NCBI GenBank assembly: GCA_015061165.1 | Contig: SUXC01000004.1 | Span: 104,182-168,181 of the forward strand | DNA: 64,000 bases | From: Bacteroidales bacterium | GTDB lineage: Bacteria; Bacteroidota; Bacteroidia; Bacteroidales; Paludibacteraceae | Direction: 5' to 3' | Shown here: positions 57,851-64,000 of the stretch, piece after piece | Position numbering within the stretch: position 1 is the first letter of the stretch | Layout: every line of letters starts with the position of its first letter | Position numbers and translations under genes: made by a program | The notes under the pieces: generated by a model | Told to the model about the DNA's origin: nothing | What the model saw: the letters and a program-made list of their open reading frames with translations, nothing else | Database searches by the model: none

Positions 57851-58278
57851 AGCAATTCCACTCCTTTCCTAATAGCAGCTCGTAAACAACTAACCATATC
57901 GGGGTGCATGAGTACATACCCATTATCGCCTTCTTCAAGGATTGGGTTCTTAATGTCGTCACCCTTGCAGATAGCATAGTACCATTTCCATTGATACTCG
58001 TCATCGTCTGCAATCTTGTATGGGTCGCCTTTGGTCTTACAATGTTGCATGCGAATCTCAATGTGAACGCCTTTCTTTTCAAGATAGTCGAGGGTCTCAA
58101 TCAGACTTGGCGCGGAGCAATACCCATTTGGGAGGTCTTGATTTTTATACGAATGGATTGATGATGCAGGCGTGAGCTGCTCAAACGCCTCATCCCATAA
58201 AACAAAACACGATTCGTTGAATCCTTTTTCTTTCAACATTTTCGCAACATCTTGCGATACATAATTTAACATGTCCAT
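57847..58278 (-). CDS. Orphan protein (143 aa)
   Basis: Start MDMLNYVSQDVAKMLKEKGF, then VLWDEAFEQLTPASSIHSYKN, PSLIETLDYLEKKGVHIEIR and a Trp-rich YQWKWYYAICKGDD. Similar arrangements occur in phage proteins that organise with host replication genes, but I cannot name a family. Confidence 0.6.
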   Translation of the reverse strand: MDMLNYVSQDVAKMLKEKGFNESCFVLWDEAFEQLTPASSIHSYKNQDLPNGYCSAPSLIETLDYLEKKGVHIEIRMQHCKTKGDPYKIADDDEYQWKWYYAICKGDDIKNPILEEGDNGYVLMHPDMVSCLRAAIRKGVELL

Positions 58279-58511
58279 AATTCAAAATTGATTGTTAATT
58301 GTTTTACTTCTACTTTGTGGTCCGTACAAATCCAGTCAGGGTCGTTATCGAAATCTATGTCATCGTACCAGTCGGGATGTTGCTTTGCTTGCTCTTTTTG
58401 CCATTTCAAACATTCACAATGGTACTTCGTACACCAACATTCGACTTCATACGCATTGTTTGGATCATCTATGTCCACCCATTGAAAGTTTTTACAATTT
58501 TCGTAACACAT
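58266..58511 (-). CDS. Cys-rich orphan (81 aa)
   Basis: Start at MCYENCKNFQWVDIDDP; the longer frame would run into the GNAT gene. Cysteines in CYENCKNF, ECWCTKYHCECLKW and DWICTDHK. Acidic, probably metal-binding. Confidence 0.55.
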   Translation of the reverse strand: MCYENCKNFQWVDIDDPNNAYEVECWCTKYHCECLKWQKEQAKQHPDWYDDIDFDNDPDWICTDHKVEVKQLTINFELWTC

Positions 58512-58518
58512 TTTGTTG

Positions 58519-58830
58519 TTAATTTTGCTGGATAACATATCCTCGTTTCCGATACATGTTTCGCACATACTCTGGTGCCCATTCGTCCACATACACTATG
58601 GTATAAGGGCGTTTAAGTACACATTGGATAGCATTGAGCATCTCGGTACAAATACCTGTGCGACGGCATCTGTCTTCCACATATACATTGGAGAGAACTT
58701 GAGCGTTCTCGTTTGGATAGAGTGATACTCTGCAATGAGCGTAGCCGTTTGATTCCATGACCTCTATATGTGTGACAACGACTTTGCCGTCTTTGTCTTT
58801 CCAGTCTTGTTCGCTAAAGATAAATTCCAT
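58519..58830 (-). CDS. GNAT acetyltransferase-like protein
   Basis: 103 aa. LSNVYVEDRCRRTGICTEMLNAI corresponds to the acetyl-CoA-binding strand-loop-helix (usually Q/R-x-x-G-x-G/A), and APEYVRNMYRKRGYVI to the C-terminal Y/F-Y-x-x-x-G-F. Short for the fold. Target unknown. Confidence 0.75.
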   Translation of the reverse strand: MEFIFSEQDWKDKDGKVVVTHIEVMESNGYAHCRVSLYPNENAQVLSNVYVEDRCRRTGICTEMLNAIQCVLKRPYTIVYVDEWAPEYVRNMYRKRGYVIQQN

Positions 58831-58842
58831 TACAATTTACAA

Positions 58843-59154
58843 TTACACTTTTAACTCGCATTTTATAAACTTGCTTGTAAAAGGATCTGCATCAATATCT
58901 ACATAATCGAATCTTTTGAGGAAGTTCATTAAATCAACGCAGCTACCTTGTTCAAGCCTCAGAAATTTCAAATAAGTTTGGTTCTTGCCATGTAGATGAA
59001 TTACCGCCCAGCTGCCTGATGTGCGATGATAATCAACGGCGCAAGAAGATACCTTATCTCCGACCACCTCCTTGATGTAGTCAAGATTTTCCTTCAGTTC
59101 ATTGAACTCATCAGCAAAGAGCCAAAGGAATAGTTTTCGCAATAACTTTTTCAT
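58843..59154 (-). CDS. Orphan protein (103 aa)
   Basis: N-terminal hydrophobic-basic helix MKKLLRKLFLWLFADEFNELK, then DYHRTSGSWAVIHLHGKNQTYLKFLR. Might associate with the membrane. No family recognised. Confidence 0.55.
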   Translation of the reverse strand: MKKLLRKLFLWLFADEFNELKENLDYIKEVVGDKVSSCAVDYHRTSGSWAVIHLHGKNQTYLKFLRLEQGSCVDLMNFLKRFDYVDIDADPFTSKFIKCELKV

Positions 59155-59171
59155 ATTTGTTATCTATCTAT

Positions 59172-59345
59172 TCACTCGTGTTTGCATTTCCTACAAACGC
59201 AGATTGTTTTTATAGGGTCGCAAGAATCTCCCATACCCTCGCCTTCAACAAATCCGTCTGTGACTTCGTAAATATATGGTACTACACAATAGTCGGCAAT
59301 TTGAAAAGTCCTTGAGCCGCATTTTGGACATTTTTTATTTATCAT
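59172..59345 (-). CDS. Zinc-ribbon-like small protein (57 aa)
   Basis: Start at MINKKCPKCGSRTFQI; ends TICVCRKCKHE. The two C-x-x-C pairs frame a beta-rich centre. The longer upstream frame overlaps the YopX gene and is less likely. Confidence 0.6.
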   Translation of the reverse strand: MINKKCPKCGSRTFQIADYCVVPYIYEVTDGFVEGEGMGDSCDPIKTICVCRKCKHE

Positions 59346-59355
59346 ATCAGTTATG

Positions 59356-59766
59356 TTATAATAGTTCTGGATTGTCATGAACATTCCCGATGACTTCTTC
59401 ATCGAGGCACGCAATCCAACCCTTTGATAAATTTGAATATTCATTTGATGGGTTATATCGGGCTACAACCGCCTTAAAGCAGGCAAGGTCATTGTCGTAA
59501 ACGATATAGTGAATTGTACCATGAGAAGATTTAATAATATCTCCCTCATAAATCTCTTTTCCGTTTATATCGCAAAGACCAGTAAACTGACCGACAGTAT
59601 TGGGTATTACATGATATTTGCATGTGCTACTACCACCTAAATAGACGGTTATTAAGCCTTCGTTTTGTTTGCAGTCTTCTTGAGGTTCGGAATACCCTCC
59701 GTAAACCCATTGTCCTGCGTACTTGCTATCGGCTACACACTTGCCTCTGAACTTGATTTGTCTCAT
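59356..59766 (-). CDS. YopX family protein
   Basis: 136 aa. MRQIKFRGKCVADSKYAGQWVYGG, then TVGQFTGLCDINGKEIYEGDIIK and GNVHDNPELL are the signature blocks of YopX, a domain widespread in phages and prophages; role unknown. Confidence 0.93.
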   Translation of the reverse strand: MRQIKFRGKCVADSKYAGQWVYGGYSEPQEDCKQNEGLITVYLGGSSTCKYHVIPNTVGQFTGLCDINGKEIYEGDIIKSSHGTIHYIVYDNDLACFKAVVARYNPSNEYSNLSKGWIACLDEEVIGNVHDNPELL

Positions 59767-59772
59767 GGCTAC

Positions 59773-60063
59773 TTATGCAAAAATGTGATAAACCAAAAAA
59801 CCGTCACTAAGGAAAATTGTGTCAATAAACTTCGCGCCATTTTCGTTCACATCTGAAATGTCGTAGCCAGTGCCTATAACGAATACATTGCGAGTGATTG
59901 TTTCATTTTCTGTATTTACCTTAGCCCATAAGCAAAGTACGCCATGTTGTATTCTTGCACTGAGGATTTCTGCATCCTTAGGCATTTCAATCGGGAATAC
60001 GCAGGAACTCAAGCCACCGAAATTTGAAGCTGACTCTACCTGATACTTATAAACTGTAATCAT
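59773..60063 (-). CDS. Orphan protein (96 aa), DUF7352-like
   Basis: Start at MITVYKYQVES, chosen because AAAGGAGGG stands just before it; the longer frame overlaps the gene upstream. It reads F-P-I-E-M-P-K-D-A-E-I-L-S-A-R-I-Q-H-G, then CLWAKVN and VFVIGTGYDI, resembling small phage proteins of this type. Confidence 0.65.
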   Translation of the reverse strand: MITVYKYQVESASNFGGLSSCVFPIEMPKDAEILSARIQHGVLCLWAKVNTENETITRNVFVIGTGYDISDVNENGAKFIDTIFLSDGFLVYHIFA

Positions 60064-60065
60064 AA

Positions 60066-60410
60066 TCAACCCTCCTTTTCTTCGTGAGCTTCCTGTTCCT
60101 TCATGGTTAAAGCTGCACTTAACCAACTGAAAGCAGTTTGCATGATTGATTCTACAACATATCGAACGCTCGCAGGAAGTTCTGACTTCTTTTGCAGAAT
60201 AAGTCCGTACTCATCGTAGAATCTTTCGGGGTCTCTTTGTGGATCACCGAATCTTTTGTACATCTCTTCGTACCTGTTTTTGTCGTTGTACCTGTTGCCG
60301 TACTTTTTCTGCGCCTCAACAAGCATGTTGTGGATTTTCTTTCCTACTTCAACGATAAATGGTCGCAAGTCATCGTATGTGACTTTAACCTTTGTTTCTT
60401 CTTGTGCCAT
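60066..60410 (-). CDS. Orphan helical protein (114 aa)
   Basis: KVKVTYDDLRPFIVEVGKKIHNMLVEAQKKYG, ERFYDEYGLILQKKSELP, then a helix with a hydrophobic face (SIMQTAFSWLSAALTM). Two bases from the gene downstream. Unknown. Confidence 0.55.
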   Translation of the reverse strand: MAQEETKVKVTYDDLRPFIVEVGKKIHNMLVEAQKKYGNRYNDKNRYEEMYKRFGDPQRDPERFYDEYGLILQKKSELPASVRYVVESIMQTAFSWLSAALTMKEQEAHEEKEG

Positions 60411-60428
60411 AGTTTTATGATTTTGAAA

Positions 60429-61922
60429 TTAGTTTAACTCTTTGTATAATGCCAGGCATAGAGCAGTAGCCATATTTACCTCTACTGCGTTGCCTATATA
60501 CTTTTTCTGTTCTGCCTGCGTGCCAACCAGCGTATATTCAGAGCCAAAGCCCATGATACGCTTCAATTCGCCCACATTCAGCATACGCATTTTGATGTCC
60601 ACGATACCATACATAGCCATAAACTCCTTGATTTTTTTCACGGCTGGAGTATCGGAATCGTAAACAACAACTGCAATATCACCCTTTTCGGTTGTTACAA
60701 GATATGGTGGTACCTTGTCCATTCGCGCTACCAATGTGAAGCATGGATTATCAACACTTCCACCAGACGAGGTGTACGAAGGATTCATCAAAAACTTATC
60801 TGCTGTAACGAGAGAGAACCGATCTACTGTTGTTAGTGTTGGAGAAGGCAACTCTATCGAGTGTTCGTGACCATTGCCGTAGTATGCGTCAATAAACTGA
60901 GTTGATACAACAGAATGATGGTCTTTGGTAGTGATGGTGCCACAAGGTCCATCTACGGACACATTCTTTCCGCTTGGATCACCGCTGAAATGTTTGCATA
61001 GGAATTGTACTTTGGCTACCCCTAAACGGTTTTGTGTTGCAACAGTAGGACAAGGCTCGTCTATTGAGGGCGGAGTGTAACTACCGCCTTGGCTCATGCT
61101 GTTATACTTAACCAAGAACGCGTCTTTGCCGCCTGCCACAAACTTAATCAAGCCCGCGTATATGCGTTCCAGCGTTCTATCTACAAGCGGCTTCTCGCGG
61201 TCAAAAATGCTTTTGCCCTCGTCCTCTAACTCCAGCACCTCTTTGACAGGCTTCCAAGGTTTGAGATTGCCGAACATATCCTGCTTGCCATTCTTACAAT
61301 GTGTTGGCTCAGGGAATACGATTGGCAGACTACCTTTTGCGAAGATGCCGAAGAAGCGTGTACGAGATGTGTATGCGCCGTAGTTAGCGGAATTGAGCAT
61401 GCGATGTGAGAATGAATATCCGTATTTGCATACATTCTTAACCCACTTCACATACAATCGTCCTTTATCCTTTGATACTGGTTTGCCATTCTCATCAAGG
61501 TCTCCCCAGCACATAAATTCTTCCACATTTTCAATGTAAATGAAATCAGGGTTGAGTGCCTCGATATATCGGAACAAATGCTCTGCAAGTGTACGACTAT
61601 CAGCATCGCGTGGCTGACCGCCTTTCGCCTTTGAGAAGTTGGTACATTCCAATGAAGCCCATAGGACCACCAGAGAATCAGGGTTTTCTGAACGCTTTTT
61701 ATTGGAGTGCGCAACCAATTCCGTCAAGTCCAAAGTACGAATATCCTCGGTAAAATGTAGCGCATTAGGATGGTTTGCTGCATGTGAGGCTATAGCGTTT
61801 TTGTCGTGATTGACACACGCTATAACCTCTGCACATTTTTCTCCATTGTACATTGCACGCTCAACACCAGTACTGGTGCCGCCAGCACCGCAGAATAAAT
61901 CAATATAGAAAAGTTTTTTCAT
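60429..61922 (-). CDS. DNA (cytosine-5) methyltransferase
   Basis: 497 aa. Motif I DLFCGAGGTSTGVERA at residues 8-23; motif IV carries the catalytic Cys as SLECTNFSKAKGG instead of P-P-C-Q; ENVEEF is motif VI; YTSRTRFFGIF is motif VIII; and motif X is YIGNAVEVNMA. Between VIII and X, the recognition region holds four similar units (PCPTVATQNRLGVAK, PCGTITTKDHHSVVS, PSPTLTTVDRFSLVT, PCFTLVARMDKVPPY). No restriction enzyme is next to it, so it probably protects phage DNA. Confidence 0.93.
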   Translation of the reverse strand: MKKLFYIDLFCGAGGTSTGVERAMYNGEKCAEVIACVNHDKNAIASHAANHPNALHFTEDIRTLDLTELVAHSNKKRSENPDSLVVLWASLECTNFSKAKGGQPRDADSRTLAEHLFRYIEALNPDFIYIENVEEFMCWGDLDENGKPVSKDKGRLYVKWVKNVCKYGYSFSHRMLNSANYGAYTSRTRFFGIFAKGSLPIVFPEPTHCKNGKQDMFGNLKPWKPVKEVLELEDEGKSIFDREKPLVDRTLERIYAGLIKFVAGGKDAFLVKYNSMSQGGSYTPPSIDEPCPTVATQNRLGVAKVQFLCKHFSGDPSGKNVSVDGPCGTITTKDHHSVVSTQFIDAYYGNGHEHSIELPSPTLTTVDRFSLVTADKFLMNPSYTSSGGSVDNPCFTLVARMDKVPPYLVTTEKGDIAVVVYDSDTPAVKKIKEFMAMYGIVDIKMRMLNVGELKRIMGFGSEYTLVGTQAEQKKYIGNAVEVNMATALCLALYKELN

Positions 61923-61925
61923 ACC

Positions 61926-62108
61926 TTACCACACTAACCAAGTTTTTGCGAATGGAATTTTAAGTACTGAAAGATCATCTTCTTTGATGACCTTATGCAA
62001 GCGCAATCTGCACAACTCTTTTGCTTTGTCGAATGTATCGTACTCAATATCAGAATACCACCGTTGTTTGACAATGTACTTGTTGTCTTTCAGAATAATC
62101 TTAATCAT
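61926..62108 (-). CDS. Small orphan (60 aa)
   Basis: MIKIILKDNKYIVKQRWYSD then DTFDKAKELCRLRLHKVI. One helix with basic residues. Overlaps the next gene by four bases (ATGA), which supports it. Confidence 0.55.
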   Translation of the reverse strand: MIKIILKDNKYIVKQRWYSDIEYDTFDKAKELCRLRLHKVIKEDDLSVLKIPFAKTWLVW

Positions 62109-62419
62109 AATTCTAATTGCGTTTGATGTTGATCGTCTTGTTTCTTTCTTGCTCGCTTGAGAGTTTTCAGAGCGTTTAGAGCGTCTTCCATTGCTTGCAT
62201 GACTGCTACGTGGCTCGTGCGATTGTTCTGCTCTAAAATCTGTATGAACTTTTCTCTGCCAAGTTTGTTGTAGTACTTTGCAAATCCATCATCAACGAGG
62301 TCTTGCTCACTACCCATAATGATGTAGCGTGTTCCGTTGATATGGATTCCGCCGTAAAAGCGAGCAATTGAGAATTGGCTATTTAACCAAAACTCTTTAG
62401 CCATCATTATTGCGCTCAT
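62105..62419 (-). CDS. Orphan protein (104 aa)
   Basis: Start MSAIMMAKEFWLNSQFSIARF, then NGTRYIIMGSEQDLVDDGFAKYY and a basic helical end (LNALKTLKRARKKQDDQ). Coupled by ATGA to genes on both sides. Confidence 0.6.
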   Translation of the reverse strand: MSAIMMAKEFWLNSQFSIARFYGGIHINGTRYIIMGSEQDLVDDGFAKYYNKLGREKFIQILEQNNRTSHVAVMQAMEDALNALKTLKRARKKQDDQHQTQLEL

Positions 62420-62883
62420 ACATTACCAGTATTAAGATACCTTTCCTTGTATTTAACAAACTCCTCTGCGCTTCGTATAACAAATGCAGAGTAGGAGGTT
62501 GGGGCTTTTGTGCGAGCATGCACCTCTGCTTCAAATAAGCCTCTGTGCGCTTTCATCATTTCTTCGTTTATAACCAATTTCTCCGCAAGCGCAATAACCT
62601 CTTGCCTGCGTTTGCGTTCAATATCTTCTGCATGCTTGATCATCTCGACTTCGCTTTCAGAAACTTGCCTAATGAGATGCTTCTCTTTATAAAACGAATC
62701 GGGCATATCAAGTGCGTCAATACTGCCGTCTTGTTTATACGAATGGGTGTAATCACCGACACGCATTTTGTAGTACTTAACACCGTTTATTTCTTTCACA
62801 ACGCCTGTGAATTGTACGACAACATGGTCTTGTCTGATGAAATAATCGCCTACATCGGCTTTTGATAAATCAATTTTGCTCAT
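62416..62883 (-). CDS. Orphan sharing a domain with the MazG-like protein
   Basis: 155 aa from the ATG at 62883. Residues about 3-75 (IDLSKADVGDYFIRQDHVVV ... YKQDGSIDALD) align with the first 75 residues of the gene at 63176 (IDLSKAKLFDSF ... DGE analogue, ending L-x-x-QV). The C-terminal half is a charged helix (EMIKHAEDIERKRRQEVI). Role unknown. Confidence 0.6.
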   Translation of the reverse strand: MSKIDLSKADVGDYFIRQDHVVVQFTGVVKEINGVKYYKMRVGDYTHSYKQDGSIDALDMPDSFYKEKHLIRQVSESEVEMIKHAEDIERKRRQEVIALAEKLVINEEMMKAHRGLFEAEVHARTKAPTSYSAFVIRSAEEFVKYKERYLNTGNV

Positions 62884-62885
62884 AA

Positions 62886-63164
62886 TCAATAAAGTTCTAT
62901 TGTTTTTGGAATCATTAAAAGTTGACTAAGGATTCGTCCTGCGTGTGACCTGCTTGTCTGCTTTTCATTTGCAATCTCGGTCACAATATCGTGAAACGCT
63001 GCTTTTCTTGCGACCAAATTGGCTCTTTCCTCTCTTGAGGTAGTTTCGTAAAACACTCGTGTCCCCATGCCATTGGCTGAGATAACATCATCTTTGTGCT
63101 TTTCCTTATACTTTGAGTTTCTTTCATCGCAAAGAGCAATATCTTGTTTACCGCGATATAACAT
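62886..63164 (-). CDS. Orphan protein (92 aa)
   Basis: Basic N-terminal part (RGKQDIALCDERNSKYKEKHKDD), then VFYETTSREERANLVARKAAF and SRSHAGRILSQLLMI. Looks nucleic-acid-associated, without a recognised domain. Confidence 0.5.
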   Translation of the reverse strand: MLYRGKQDIALCDERNSKYKEKHKDDVISANGMGTRVFYETTSREERANLVARKAAFHDIVTEIANEKQTSRSHAGRILSQLLMIPKTIELY

Positions 63165-63175
63165 ATTCGTAGTAG

Positions 63176-63829
63176 TTAATACTCCTTTCCATGCTTTGCA
63201 GGTCGAAGCTTGTTGTATTCAGATTTCATTTTAATGTGTGTTTCAATATCAATATTGTACTCACCACACAAATCCATGAGGCGCAAGAAGGCATCTGCAA
63301 TCTCATCTTCGAAGGTGTCTTTGATACTACTGCGAAATGCAGCTGCGTAAGCGGCAGCCTCTTTGTTTGGAGAATCAAAACCCTTCAAATCCTCCATTCC
63401 GCAATCGTAAACTTTCCCGAAACGGTCGAAGTCCGCATGCTTGTTTTTACGATCTGCTTCAAGTGCCTCAGATAGTTCTGATACGATAAGCATCAGCTTC
63501 ACTCCGATAGGCTGCTTTTCTGTGAAGCCTTTTGCCAGCACATTTGCGTGGTGTTGCTTGCAGAAGTGATTGAGTTGTAATGGCAACTTCATATCTTCGT
63601 CGCTCTCGAAATCCACATCATCAATATGTACTTGTGCTTCAAGGTCTTTACCAGAGTGAAGTCCTGGAGTGATTTCGCCATTCACAGTATAAGTGTCGTA
63701 TGTCTTGTCATTTGATAGGATATACTTCCAAATGCTATCTCTTTCAGGCATGATAGCGGTCAGTTGCAAAACATCTCCATTGAATGTTCTGAAACTATCA
63801 AACAACTTTGCTTTACTCAGGTCAATCAT
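63176..63829 (-). CDS. MazG-like nucleotide pyrophosphohydrolase with an extra N-terminal domain
   Basis: 217 aa from the ATG at 63829. The C-terminal part (residues about 100-217) is the all-alpha NTP-PPase fold: KLMLIVSELSEALEA (E-x-x-E), FEDEIADAFLRLMDLC (E-x-x-D) and a final HIKMKSEYNKLRPAKHGKEY. The N-terminal 75 residues are homologous to the gene at 62416. Phage MazG-type enzymes trim nucleotide or alarmone pools. A large inverted repeat lies just upstream. Confidence 0.8.
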   Translation of the reverse strand: MIDLSKAKLFDSFRTFNGDVLQLTAIMPERDSIWKYILSNDKTYDTYTVNGEITPGLHSGKDLEAQVHIDDVDFESDEDMKLPLQLNHFCKQHHANVLAKGFTEKQPIGVKLMLIVSELSEALEADRKNKHADFDRFGKVYDCGMEDLKGFDSPNKEAAAYAAAFRSSIKDTFEDEIADAFLRLMDLCGEYNIDIETHIKMKSEYNKLRPAKHGKEY

Positions 63830-63848
63830 AACTGTTAATGATTTATAA

Positions 63849-63928
63849 ACAATCATGGCGGACTATCACGAAAATTTTTGGAGATCTGATTTTCATCGTA
63901 ATACATCCATATAATCCGCCATGATTGT
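63849..63928. repeat. 14-bp inverted repeat, 52 bases apart
   Basis: ACAATCATGGCGGA (63849-63862) and TCCGCCATGATTGT (63915-63928), perfect, with a smaller inner ACGAAAAT/ATTTTC-ATCGT pairing. It lies in the leader of the MazG-like gene, after the stop of the gene at the window edge. Confidence 0.75.
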
Positions 63929-63934
63929 CGTTTG

Positions 63935-64000
63935 TTAAACTACTGGCTCGACTTTTGTAATCTTAGCAATGCCCTTGACATCTAATCGAGCAGCTTCTTC
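63935..64000 (-). CDS. 3' end of a gene running off the window
   Basis: The last 21 codons before a TAA: EEAARLDVKGIAKITKVEPV then V. In frame up to the edge and on the same strand as its neighbours. Identity cannot be told from this fragment. Confidence 0.5.
   Translation of the reverse strand, partial: EEAARLDVKGIAKITKVEPVV

Larger units (their letters stand above)
52860..64000. mobile_element. Integrated prophage-like element (left part)
   Basis: An integrase gene reads rightward and all 20-odd following genes read leftward towards it with overlaps or short gaps. The gene content (RtcB, C5 methyltransferase, YopX, DUF551, MazG-like, Cys-rich small proteins) is that of a phage early or accessory region. 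No structural phage gene is seen before the right edge, so the type (phage, satellite or ICE) is open. The exact left end is not defined. Confidence 0.75.

Overview
The window is 64 kb of a Bacteroidales (Bacteroidota) chromosome with a prophage-like element at its right end. Supporting signs: about twenty promoters carry the phylum-specific -7 element TAnnTTTG(C); host genes mostly lack Shine-Dalgarno sequences; and many products are typical of the phylum (DUF4494, DUF4491, DUF3276/PUR, extended NusB, omega-like RpoZ, a TonB receptor next to a DUF5689 lipoprotein, OstA-type LptD). I cannot place it below order level.

Layout. 1-1.4 kb: divergent Ntn-hydrolase and BASS-like transporter genes. 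1.6-9.4 kb: an accessory stretch. It holds a large structured RNA (1650-1918), secreted BspA-like and lectin-like proteins, hairpin-rich repeats, a second unrelated structured RNA (5808-6085) with an orphan ORF, and a mobile-element-like module (DUF3987 ATPase plus three small proteins). 9.5-24.5 kb: core genes (pheT-purN-prfC, a nucleoside MFS transporter, a Ca/Na antiporter, yicC-gmk-nadD, apbE, bamD-rpoZ-coaBC). 25-28.4 kb: a second accessory locus built like the first, with the same promoter, the same structured RNA, a paralogous lectin-like protein, the same terminator and the same hairpin repeats, but with a DUF1016 nuclease gene (yhcG) between promoter and RNA. 28.7-52.5 kb: core genes (nusB-yajC-ybbR, a DegT aminotransferase, rpoN, yggS, sdaA, asnS, a TonB receptor, cvpA, tRNA-His, rplS, tRNA-Gln, lptD, slyD). 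52.9-64 kb: a tyrosine integrase followed by about 22 tightly packed genes on the opposite strand (RtcB ligase, C5 DNA methyltransferase, YopX, DUF551, GNAT, a MazG-like protein and many orphans). This fits a temperate phage or similar integrated element that runs past the window edge.

Most notable signals. (1) A roughly 260-nt RNA occurs twice. Its hairpin-loop sequence pairs with a distant 3' segment in a pseudoknot, and base changes between the copies are compensatory in several helices. I do not recognise it as a named family. (2) Intergenic spacers carry locus-specific degenerate short tandem repeats, and similar sequence lies in frame inside genes (yicC, nadD, pheT, yggS, a BASS transporter, a DUF5689 signal peptide), even supplying start and stop codons. 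(3) Several dispersed palindromic repeat families link the two accessory loci. (4) The prophage includes an RtcB RNA ligase, a methyltransferase with a repetitive recognition region, and a domain shared between a MazG-like protein and a neighbouring orphan.
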